Position numbers and translations under genes: made by a program
Shown: piece by piece, positions 18,890-26,463 of the stretch
Layout of the letters: the number at the start of each line of letters is the position of its first letter
Numbering within the stretch: position 1 is the stretch's first letter
Source: Bacteroidetes bacterium GWF2_35_48
GTDB lineage: Bacteria; Bacteroidota; Bacteroidia; Bacteroidales; GWF2-35-48
NCBI GenBank assembly: GCA_001769125.1
Contig: MEOG01000005.1
Span: 1 to 64,000, forward strand
Length of the DNA stretch: 64,000 bases
Direction: 5' to 3'
The notes under the pieces: model-generated
The model's input: the letters and a program-made list of their open reading frames with translations, nothing else
Databases searched by the model: none
What the model was told of the DNA's origin: nothing

Positions 18890-19648
18890 GTGGATAATTT
18901 AGTTGTAAGTATTATTACTGTTTGTTTCAATAGTGAAACTTATATTAAAAATGCTATTGAGTCAGTATTATCACAATCATACAAACACATTGAATATATT
19001 ATTATTGATGGTGGTTCAAAAGATGGAACAATTGATATTATAAAATCATTTGGTGCAAAAATCTCAAAATTTATCAGCGAACCTGATAAAGGAATTTATG
19101 ATGCTATGAACAAGGGATTATTAGCTGCTACAGGAGATATAGTGGGCATTCTTAATTCTGATGATTTTTATATTAATAATGAAATTATAGAAAAAATAGT
19201 TGGTCATTTTAATACAAAATCTATTGATTCTGTTCATGCTGATTTAATATATGTAGATCAGTTTGACGTAAGTAAAAATATCAGATATTGGAAATCGAGC
19301 GAATATAGTTCAGGAGCATTTAAAACAGGATGGCATCCAGCGCATCCAACATTTTTTGTAAAAAGGGATATTTATCTAAAATATGGATATTTTGATTTGA
19401 ATTTCAAGCTGGCAGCAGATTTCGAATTAATGTTACGATTTATTGAAAAGCATAAAATATCAACTTTCTATATAGAAAAACCTTTTATCAAAATGCGCAT
19501 GGGAGGAGCCACCAATAAGAATATAAAAAACATTATCAACCAAAATATTGAATGTTATCGTGCCTTTAAGGTTAATCAGCTTAATGTTTCATTCATGTAC
19601 CCTTTATACAGGCTTGTTCCAAAAATTTTTCAATTTTTTAAATCATGA
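18890..19648 (+). CDS. Glycosyltransferase family 2
   Basis: A 252-residue GT-A inverting glycosyltransferase. VSIITVCFNSETYI opens the nucleotide-binding fold, IIDGGSKDGT follows, and GILNSDD is the DXD-like metal site. AADFELMLRF carries the probable catalytic base region. The first start is GTG 18890, directly before the conserved strand; no better upstream start exists. Its stop overlaps the next ATG by 4 bp, so it is coupled to the epimerase gene. Confidence 0.92.
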   Translation: MDNLVVSIITVCFNSETYIKNAIESVLSQSYKHIEYIIIDGGSKDGTIDIIKSFGAKISKFISEPDKGIYDAMNKGLLAATGDIVGILNSDDFYINNEIIEKIVGHFNTKSIDSVHADLIYVDQFDVSKNIRYWKSSEYSSGAFKTGWHPAHPTFFVKRDIYLKYGYFDLNFKLAADFELMLRFIEKHKISTFYIEKPFIKMRMGGATNKNIKNIINQNIECYRAFKVNQLNVSFMYPLYRLVPKIFQFFKS

Positions 19649-20556
19649 ACAATCCCAAAAAAATACTTATAATCGGGGGTGATAGTTTTATTGCACGTTA
19701 TTTCATCAAAAACAATGCTTCTATTTACCAGATAAGGGCTATCTCAAGAATTGCAACAGGTTTTGAAAATGAACTGGTATTGCAAGATTTTTTTTCTCTC
19801 AAATCCGAGGAATTTAACAATGTGGATGTAGTGATAAACTTTGCGGCAATAGTACATAATCCGCATAATACTAATGAAAAATTATATCTGCGTATAAATT
19901 TTGAGCTACCTCAATTTTTATCAGAAAAAGCAAAAGCACATAAAATAAACTATTTCCTCCAAATGAGTACCGTGGCCGTGTATGGACGTACTGAAATTAT
20001 AAATCAAGAGACAAGTGAAGCTCCTGTTACATTATACGGAAAATCAAAACTAATGGCAGATCGCAGCTTGTTATTAATGGCAGATAAAAACTTCAAGCCA
20101 GCTATTTTTAGATCGGCTATGGTATATGGAGGTGGAAATGCACCGGGCAATATGATGCGCCTGATTCGTATGGTTGATAAAGGCTGGCCTTTGCCTTTTA
20201 ATAATGCTCACAATAAACGCGATTTTATCCATATTTCAACGCTTACCATGCTGATTGATCATGCGATAAAAAATGAAATAACAGGCGTATGCCTGCTTTG
20301 TGATGGTATACCTGTCAGTATCCGGGAATTGATAAAAGTAATAGAAAAATGCCTGAAGAAAAAAATCAGACTTTTTAGTTTACCGAAAATATTTATAAGC
20401 ATTATTAAAGCAGCCAAACCTGGTCTTTTTGAAAAATTATTTGGAAGTTTGCAAGTGTCGGATACCGACATTCGCAACAAATTTAATATAGTTCCAAAAG
20501 ATATGCTGGAACAGGGAATTACTGAAATGGTTGCATCTTACAAAAATCAAAAATAA
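19645..20556 (+). CDS. NAD-dependent epimerase/dehydratase of the polysaccharide locus
   Basis: A 303-residue short-chain dehydrogenase with an atypical nucleotide-binding start (IIGGDSFIARYF) and the YGKSKLMAD catalytic Tyr/Lys pair. In Bacteroidales, genes like this commonly sit directly before the WecA-like initiating transferase at the end of surface polysaccharide loci, as here (26-bp gap). It may make or modify the first sugar of the repeat unit. The specific reaction (epimerase or reductase) cannot be decided from sequence. Confidence 0.85.
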   Translation: MNNPKKILIIGGDSFIARYFIKNNASIYQIRAISRIATGFENELVLQDFFSLKSEEFNNVDVVINFAAIVHNPHNTNEKLYLRINFELPQFLSEKAKAHKINYFLQMSTVAVYGRTEIINQETSEAPVTLYGKSKLMADRSLLLMADKNFKPAIFRSAMVYGGGNAPGNMMRLIRMVDKGWPLPFNNAHNKRDFIHISTLTMLIDHAIKNEITGVCLLCDGIPVSIRELIKVIEKCLKKKIRLFSLPKIFISIIKAAKPGLFEKLFGSLQVSDTDIRNKFNIVPKDMLEQGITEMVASYKNQK

Positions 20557-20582
20557 ATCTCGTAAAAGCACCTGATTTTTTT

Positions 20583-21560
20583 ATGCTGTTGTACATAATA
20601 ATATTCATTTTAGCATTTGGATTGACATTTATTGTCAGGCATATTGCCATTCGAAAAGCGGTACTTGACATACCTAACGAAAGGAGTTCGCATACTATAC
20701 CTACTCCCAGGGGTGGCGGACTAGCAATTGCAATAGCATGGTATGCTGGTTTGATCTTTACTTTTTTCACAGGCATGATTGATGAAACCCTTTTTTATAC
20801 CTTAATGCTAGGAGTATTAATTGTTGTTGTCAGCCTTGTAGATGACCTAATAGGTGTTAATTATATTATTCGCTTAACAATACAAGCCATAACGGCAGCC
20901 AGTGCTTTATATTTGATGGGTGGATTACAAAAAATTGATATTGGATTTTATGTCATTCAGCAAAATGAAATACTTACAATTCTTTCATTTTTTGGCATCA
21001 TCTGGTTTATCAATCTCTACAATTTTATTGATGGTATTGATGGTTATGCCGCAGGAGAAGCGATTTTCATTTCGGCAGCTGTTTACGTACTTTTTTCAGA
21101 TTCTGTAATTTTATTAATTGGTTTTGCTGCTCTGGGATTTTTATTCTGGAATTGGGATAAAGCCAAAATTTTCATGGGAGATATTGGTAGTACATTACTG
21201 GGGTACACTTTTGCTGTTATGGCAATTTGGCATCAGAATCATGATACATCATCCCTTGTGGTATGGTTAATGTTGACATCATTATTTTGGTTTGATGCAA
21301 CTATAACTATTTACAGGCGTTTCATAAATAAAGAGCGATTAAGTCAGGCACACAGAAAACATGCTTATCAACGAATTGTACAGGCAGGTTTCAGTCATCA
21401 AAAAACAGTACTGCTTGCGATGATTATCAATCTAATAATTTTGCTGCTGGTTTATTTTTCTGTAGTGAATAAAAATTATGTTTTATTGTTTTTCTTTCTT
21501 AACATAATTGTTTTATATATTTTTGTCAAACTCGTGGATAAAAAGAAAAAATTTGAATAA
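20583..21560 (+). CDS. Undecaprenyl-phosphate sugar-1-phosphate transferase (WecA/MraY family)
   Basis: A 325-residue polytopic enzyme of the polyprenyl-phosphate HexNAc-1-phosphate transferase family, which starts lipid-linked glycan synthesis. Visible signatures are DIPNERSSHTIPTPRGGG, the catalytic Asp pair in VDDLIG, the FIDGIDGYA motif, KIFMGDIGS and HRKHAYQR (the cytoplasmic HIHH-like loop). About ten membrane segments are seen. It follows the epimerase gene and precedes a ligase-like gene, forming the core of the locus. Confidence 0.93.
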   Translation: MLLYIIIFILAFGLTFIVRHIAIRKAVLDIPNERSSHTIPTPRGGGLAIAIAWYAGLIFTFFTGMIDETLFYTLMLGVLIVVVSLVDDLIGVNYIIRLTIQAITAASALYLMGGLQKIDIGFYVIQQNEILTILSFFGIIWFINLYNFIDGIDGYAAGEAIFISAAVYVLFSDSVILLIGFAALGFLFWNWDKAKIFMGDIGSTLLGYTFAVMAIWHQNHDTSSLVVWLMLTSLFWFDATITIYRRFINKERLSQAHRKHAYQRIVQAGFSHQKTVLLAMIINLIILLLVYFSVVNKNYVLLFFFLNIIVLYIFVKLVDKKKKFE

Positions 21561-21582
21561 AAAATGAATACAACAAAAACAG

Positions 21583-22917
21583 ATGTGGTATATTAAAAAA
21601 ATTGTACCTACTGTAAAAAAAGCAAATTTCTTTTTTGCTCTTTTATTAGCTTTTGGTCTCCCCTTGATTAAACCACTGCACACAACCATTATAGGATTCT
21701 GGATTTTAACATGGTTGATGGAGTTTAACTTTATCCATAGATTTGAATCATTAAAAAAAAATTGGCTCATTTTAAGTCTGACATTTTTATTTTACTTAAT
21801 GCACCTGTTTGCATTATTATATACAAGTAATAAAGAATCAGGATGGTTTTCGTTAGAAGTAAAGTTAACACTTATCATTTTTCCTATAGTGTGTATGGGG
21901 CTTAACGATTTGTATAAAAAATATTTTAAATATATTCTTATTGCATTTGTTGCCGGTTGTTTTGCAGCCTCATTAATATGTCTTGGAGGAGCATTGTATA
22001 ACTCCCTGAATTTTATTGACGGACAATTAGTATTTAATTCAATGATAAAAAGCTCATCCGGGATTGTTTCTGTTGATCAGGGAAGTTATTTTTATTATGC
22101 TAATTTTTCTTTGTTTCTGCATACTTCATATTTTTCGATGTACCTTGTTTTTTCTATAATTATCTGTTTTTATTTGTTCTTTCAAAAAACGATATATCCC
22201 AAATTAGTCAAATCAATTCTTTCATTTATTATTATTCTTTTTTTAATAATGCTCTTCTTGTTATCATCAAGAGCTGCTTTTATTACTGAAATAGTAATTT
22301 TTGCTTTATTATACATATTTCACCATAGACACATTCATAAAAGTCCTCTCCGTTTTGCTTTTATTATCATTAGCATTTGCATGGTATTGATGATGTTTAT
22401 TAATCCACGCTTTCTTCTGCTCAAAAGAGATAACACCCTTCACAGCTTTGCAATTAACAAAAAACAAGAAGGTTTACCTGTTGCGACAAAAGATGTTTCA
22501 AGCTTTTCACGCATTGTTATTTGGAAATCTACACTTGAAAAAGCAAAAAATAATATTCTACTGGGAACAGGACCTGGAGATGTAATAGACGAATTACTCC
22601 CTTTATATTTGAACAAACATATAGATTACGCTGTAGTACACAGGCTTAATGTGCATAACCAATTTCTTGAAACGCTCCTTGGGCTGGGTATTTTTGCTTT
22701 AATCAGCTTGTTGCTTATACTATTGGTTCCTATGTATAACAACTTTCGGAAAAAAAGGTTTATTTTCCTGTTTTTTTTAATTATCATTTTTATTAATTTC
22801 TTTTTTGAAACAATGCTCAATACACAAGCAGGAGTTATTTTCTTCGCTTTTTTTTATAATTTGTTCATCCATGTTCAAGATGCATTTCCTTTGGAAAAAG
22901 TATTCGCTCGTACGTAA
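21583..22917 (+). CDS. O-antigen ligase/polymerase family membrane protein
   Basis: A 444-residue protein with about 12 hydrophobic segments and the Wzy_C/WaaL loop: SRIVIWKSTLEKAKNNILLGTGPGD, then HNQFLETLLGLGIFAL. The His of VHNQ and the GTGPGD turn are typical of O-antigen ligases and related polymerases. It is the second such protein in the locus, so one (11282-12601) may polymerise and this one ligate, or they may serve two glycans. The last 43 bp overlap the convergent Wzz-like gene. Confidence 0.85.
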   Translation: MWYIKKIVPTVKKANFFFALLLAFGLPLIKPLHTTIIGFWILTWLMEFNFIHRFESLKKNWLILSLTFLFYLMHLFALLYTSNKESGWFSLEVKLTLIIFPIVCMGLNDLYKKYFKYILIAFVAGCFAASLICLGGALYNSLNFIDGQLVFNSMIKSSSGIVSVDQGSYFYYANFSLFLHTSYFSMYLVFSIIICFYLFFQKTIYPKLVKSILSFIIILFLIMLFLLSSRAAFITEIVIFALLYIFHHRHIHKSPLRFAFIIISICMVLMMFINPRFLLLKRDNTLHSFAINKKQEGLPVATKDVSSFSRIVIWKSTLEKAKNNILLGTGPGDVIDELLPLYLNKHIDYAVVHRLNVHNQFLETLLGLGIFALISLLLILLVPMYNNFRKKRFIFLFFLIIIFINFFFETMLNTQAGVIFFAFFYNLFIHVQDAFPLEKVFART

Positions 22918-23699
22918 TTTCGCGTATTAACTCCAAGCTCAATACAAAATGCTATTATAAATCCGGCAATAAGAGAAAGAAAAAAATACATCAGTAAATA
23001 TTTTAAAGAGGATGATAAAATATTTTCAGAGTTAAAATAGTACTCCTTTATTAGATTTGACTCATCAATAGAATTATACTCGTTTTCGAGATTTATTTTC
23101 TTTTCAAAAAGATCAATATATTCAGTGTAGTATGAATTAACAGTAAGAAGTTTATTGCTGTTTTCTTTCAATTGAAGTTTCTGAAGGCTGTCCAGTTCAT
23201 GTAGTTTCCTTGTAAGTTCTACAAGCATTTGATGTTTCTGATTTTTCAAATGGGCAGATTGAGCTTTAATATAATTATGATTATTTATAAACTTTAATAT
23301 ACCTGTTTTAAATTTTTCGATAAACAGGGAATCATTTGATATAAATATTATTTTAAATAATAATGGTTTAGTATTGTTAATGGTATAGGCTTCTATGTTT
23401 TTTAATTTATCAGTTTCTTCAACCAAAATATCTAATTTTTGAGCCAGCAAATTTTTATTACCTGTAGAAATATCCTGTTTAATATTTTTAACCGTTTCAA
23501 TAATAATTTCATTAGATATAGCATAAGAATATCCAATAAAAGTACTTTTTATCTCATTGGATGTTAATAAAAATCGAACAAAACCCAGACTTGTTCCAAG
23601 AATGCAAACCAATAAAATTATTAAAAATCTCTTTCGAATGAATAAAATAAATCTGACAAATAAATCAAATAAGTCAATATCTTTAGAATTTTGAGTCAT
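22875..23699 (-). CDS. Wzz-like chain-length determinant
   Basis: A 274-residue protein with an N-terminal membrane helix (about residues 20-45), a coiled-coil rich periplasmic middle (about 60-220) and a C-terminal helix (about 232-255), the two-helix layout of polysaccharide co-polymerases. DLFDLFVRFILFIRKRF before helix 1 resembles the Wzz start. No tyrosine-kinase domain follows. It overlaps the 3-prime end of the ligase-like gene by 43 bp on the opposite strand, and has its own promoter. It probably sets the length of the polymer made by the plus-strand genes. Confidence 0.8.
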   Translation of the reverse strand: MTQNSKDIDLFDLFVRFILFIRKRFLIILLVCILGTSLGFVRFLLTSNEIKSTFIGYSYAISNEIIIETVKNIKQDISTGNKNLLAQKLDILVEETDKLKNIEAYTINNTKPLLFKIIFISNDSLFIEKFKTGILKFINNHNYIKAQSAHLKNQKHQMLVELTRKLHELDSLQKLQLKENSNKLLTVNSYYTEYIDLFEKKINLENEYNSIDESNLIKEYYFNSENILSSSLKYLLMYFFLSLIAGFIIAFCIELGVNTRNYVRANTFSKGNAS

Positions 23700-23730
23700 A
23701 AAAATTAATATTACATAATAATTAACTCCT

Positions 23731-23759
23731 CAAAATTAAATATTAATCTGAAATCACAA
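23731..23759 (-). promoter_or_regulatory. Promoter of the Wzz-like gene
   Basis: On the minus strand TAATTTTG (23731-23738) lies 18 bp after TTG (23757-23759). This is an exact match to the Bacteroidota sigma-ABfr style minus-33/minus-7 pair, about 30 bp before the gene's ATG. Confidence 0.7.
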
Positions 23760-24269
23760 ATGATTCTTTTCATTTTCTGGTATTAATTTCAAATCAAAAA
23801 AACATCCCGTAAACAAGTTGCTGTATTTTAAATAATTTTTATAATGCTAATTTCCTGACAACCATAATATTCTCAAGCAATATTTAGAAATAACATATCC
23901 CTAAAGAAGAAAGAGGAAATCTCACACGAAAATTAGCGATGTCGCAGACTCCTACCAGTGAAAGTTAGCGTATTATTCCGTAAGTGCTTACACCGACTTG
24001 GTCTGCGTATGGGCTTTCAGGTTGTTTTTTCGTCAGAAGTGGTAGAAAAAACAGCAGTAATTCCTGTTTTTTAATTATTACATGAGCCTTTCACCCTAAT
24101 TTTTTTTTCACATCACAAATTTCGCATTTCTTCGGGTTTTGTATTTTAACACGCTTCCTTACTACTAGTCCTGTAAGAGCAACAGGGCAAACAACCAGTG
24201 TTTGTTTGAGCGAGCTAGTGCGATGAACGCGCTATATGGCGTTTTCTTGCAAACACTATTTATAAAAAT
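23760..24269. other. Gene-free gap with structured remnants
   Basis: No credible ORF is seen. CGCAGAC (23943-23949) can pair with GTCTGCG (24001-24007) around a loop of about 50 nt. GTGTTTG (24199-24205) pairs with CAAACAC (24250-24256). The right side of this second structure, from 24241, reads GTTTTCTTGCAAACACTA and matches the end arm of the Family B element, so a deleted or decayed copy probably lies here, a few bases from the stop codon of the lipoprotein gene. Confidence 0.5.
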
Positions 24270-24620
24270 TTAATCCTTCTCCAATTCAACAAGTCCATTT
24301 GTTTTGTCTTCTTCAGTTTTTGTTTTGTATCCATTTTTAGAGTACTCCATAAAAAAGACAAATTTTTTAAAGCTCATTCCCATTCCAATCATCATTTCAG
24401 TATTAAAATTTCCAAGAGAATCTGTATAGCCGGAATTTTTGTAGGCAGATTGCTCTGTTTCTCCTCTTTTCGAAGAAATTTTCACATAAACACTATCAAT
24501 AGGTTTTCTGGATGTTTTATCTATAACTGTGACAGAAAAATATTTCGGTCCTTCACAGGATAGAAATATTAAACTGCAAGTTATAATAGCAAAAGCAAAA
24601 ATAATTGTTTTTATTTTCAT
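24270..24620 (-). CDS. Small lipoprotein, beta-sandwich type
   Basis: A 116-residue protein with a lipoprotein signal: a Lys-rich start, a hydrophobic core and the lipobox LSC (Cys about residue 22). The mature part begins PKYFSVTVIDKTSRKPIDSVYVKI and continues GYTDSLGNFNTEM, a pattern seen in carboxypeptidase-regulatory/CNA-B-like beta sandwiches of Bacteroidota outer-membrane lipoproteins. It lies downstream of the malic enzyme gene on the same strand, but a strong terminator separates them. No function can be assigned. Confidence 0.8.
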   Translation of the reverse strand: MKIKTIIFAFAIITCSLIFLSCEGPKYFSVTVIDKTSRKPIDSVYVKISSKRGETEQSAYKNSGYTDSLGNFNTEMMIGMGMSFKKFVFFMEYSKNGYKTKTEEDKTNGLVELEKD

Positions 24621-24657
24621 GATTTTTCAGATTGTTTTTACAATAATAATTTGTTCA

Positions 24658-24696
24658 AATAATAAACAAGCCGCAAAAAGCGACTTGTTTATTATT
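24658..24696 (-). terminator. Terminator of the malic enzyme gene
   Basis: A perfect 13-bp stem (24658-24670 with 24684-24696) carries an inner CGC/GCG pairing within the loop, and it overlaps the malic enzyme stop codon. Read leftward it should end that transcript before the lipoprotein gene. Confidence 0.75.
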
Positions 24697-26146
24697 TAAC
24701 TTGCTGTACGGCCCATTCCAAAGCCTCATCCAGCATTTTAGGATCGGGTTGTTTAATGAAATCTTTTTCAACAAGCATGTTGGTCATTTCTCTTGCATGC
24801 ATAATATCTTTTTTAGCCATTTGGTAGGCTTCATCCCATGTCATGTCATGGCGCGCAACCCCATCTTTGATTGCTTGCATTGCAACATCTGCTGCCTCAA
24901 TGGGGAAAACGTCTGCTTCCTGCATATTTGGAACAATATTTTCAGGATTAATGCCGCGTTTTTCAGCAAAGTTCGCTAAAGAATGCGCTGCTGCAATAGC
25001 CATATTATCGGTAATTTTTTTTGCTTTTACCATTAAAGCACCTTTCAGAATACCGGGAAATCCTATAGAGTTATTTACCTGATTGGGAAAATCTCCTCTG
25101 CCTGTAGCAACAATAAATGCTCCTGCTTCTTTCGCAGCATAAGGATAAATTTCAGGTATCGGGTTTGCACAACAAAAAACAATAGATTTATTTCCCATAA
25201 GTCTTACCCAATCCTGTTTAATGGTATCGGGTCCCGGGGTAGATAGAGAAACAAGAACATCCGCATCTTTCATTGCTTCTTCCATGGTCATTTTTTTATG
25301 CGTATTTGTTGTTTCGCAAAGTTCCCATTTTCTGTAAAATCTTTTGTCTTTCTTAATATCTTCGCGATCTTTGTGTAAAGAACCTTTTGTGTCAAACATG
25401 ACAAGGTTTTCTGGTTTTAATCCATCTGTAATAAGAAGTCTTGCAATAGTTGTATTGGATGCACCGGCGCCAAATAAAACAAATTTAGCTTCTGATATTT
25501 TTTTACCGGCAAGTTTTAATGCATTAATTACTCCTGCAAGTGTAACACAGGCTGTTCCCTGCGCATCATCATGCCAAACTGGAATATCGCATTCTTCACG
25601 AAGCACATCCAGCACTTTAAAGCAATTCGGTTGTGAAATATCTTCAAGATTTACAGCGCCAAAACTGTGTTGCGCCATTTTTACAAACTGAATTATTCTG
25701 TCTGGATCATTTTGTCCTTTTTCATCTTTGCTGTCAATACACAATGCAATTGCATCAATGCCGCCAAGATATTTCATGAGAAATGCTTTGCCTTCCATAA
25801 CGCCCAGTCCTCCGGATGGCGTGCAGTCTCCGTCTCCCAATACACGGGTTGAGTCACTTACAACAGCTACCAGATTCGCTCTGTTTGATAATTCAAACGA
25901 AGCATTGTTATTATCTCTTATATCTGTTGATACTTTTGATACTCCGGGCGTATACCATACATTAAACCAATTGAAGCCCGGTACCGGCGCTTTGGGTACT
26001 GTTTGAATTTTGCCACCGTAAAATTTATGAGCGAGTTCTGCTAATTTTTTTAAAAACAATGTTTGCGCTTTTGCTACCTGTTCTTTGGTAAAATCATCAG
26101 GAAATGCATTTTTTAAATTTTCAAGATTTAAATTTAATTTTTCCAT
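24692..26146 (-). CDS. Malic enzyme (malate dehydrogenase, decarboxylating)
   Basis: A 484-residue enzyme that converts malate to pyruvate and CO2 with NAD(P). It has the short prokaryotic form without the phosphotransacetylase tail. Signatures: WYTPGVS, the Lys-bearing VMEGKAFLMKYLGG block, WHDDAQGT for metal binding, and the Rossmann motif FGAGASNTTIARLL. Cofactor preference is not certain. It is divergent from the aldehyde oxidoreductase gene across a 317-bp gap with a long hairpin, and with pyruvate kinase 3 kb away it forms a pyruvate-centred metabolic neighbourhood. Confidence 0.94.
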   Translation of the reverse strand: MEKLNLNLENLKNAFPDDFTKEQVAKAQTLFLKKLAELAHKFYGGKIQTVPKAPVPGFNWFNVWYTPGVSKVSTDIRDNNNASFELSNRANLVAVVSDSTRVLGDGDCTPSGGLGVMEGKAFLMKYLGGIDAIALCIDSKDEKGQNDPDRIIQFVKMAQHSFGAVNLEDISQPNCFKVLDVLREECDIPVWHDDAQGTACVTLAGVINALKLAGKKISEAKFVLFGAGASNTTIARLLITDGLKPENLVMFDTKGSLHKDREDIKKDKRFYRKWELCETTNTHKKMTMEEAMKDADVLVSLSTPGPDTIKQDWVRLMGNKSIVFCCANPIPEIYPYAAKEAGAFIVATGRGDFPNQVNNSIGFPGILKGALMVKAKKITDNMAIAAAHSLANFAEKRGINPENIVPNMQEADVFPIEAADVAMQAIKDGVARHDMTWDEAYQMAKKDIMHAREMTNMLVEKDFIKQPDPKMLDEALEWAVQQVK

Positions 26147-26323
26147 ATTTTTTTTTGGGTTAGATTTTTTTGAATAAAAAATTTTGGGCTAAAATAGTAA
26201 TTTCTTAAAAGCTTTAAGGGAATAATTTTTATGTTTCTTAATAGTTTTTTGATGTTTCTTTATTCCTGCAAATATGATTAATGTCATTTTTTTGATTTTT
26301 TAACAATTTAGAATTTCAAAGCA

Positions 26324-26349
26324 AGGCAGAATAAACCTTTATTCTGCCT
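26324..26349. promoter_or_regulatory. 26-bp perfect hairpin between divergent metabolic genes
   Basis: A perfect inverted repeat, AGGCAGAATAAA with TTTATTCTGCCT, is separated by only CC. It lies centrally in the 317-bp gap between the malic enzyme (minus) and aldehyde oxidoreductase (plus) genes, about 70 bp before the latter's minus-7 box. It could be a shared operator or a transcription barrier. The rest of the gap is very AT-rich with no ORF. Confidence 0.5.
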
Positions 26350-26419
26350 AAGTTTTGGTTATGCTGATTTTATCATATTGCTTTTTTTATAAAATATATT
26401 TTATTGAATTGTTTTTTTC

Positions 26420-26427
26420 TATTTTTG
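26420..26427 (+). promoter_or_regulatory. Minus-7 box of the aldehyde oxidoreductase gene
   Basis: TATTTTTG matches TAnnTTTG, 37 bp before the ATG. No TTG is at the usual distance, which would fit an activator-dependent promoter. Confidence 0.45.
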
Positions 26428-26463
26428 TTCACGAGCAAAAAATTATAAATTAAAATAAATTTT

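Noticed and set aside
23943-24007. A tRNA-like or riboswitch structure
   Set aside because: Only a 7-bp stem around a 50-nt loop is seen. No cloverleaf, acceptor stem or known aptamer pattern could be drawn.
24692-26146. Truncated MaeB
   Set aside because: Although shorter than MaeB with its phosphotransacetylase domain, the single-domain form of about 400-480 residues is normal in many bacteria and all catalytic motifs are present.
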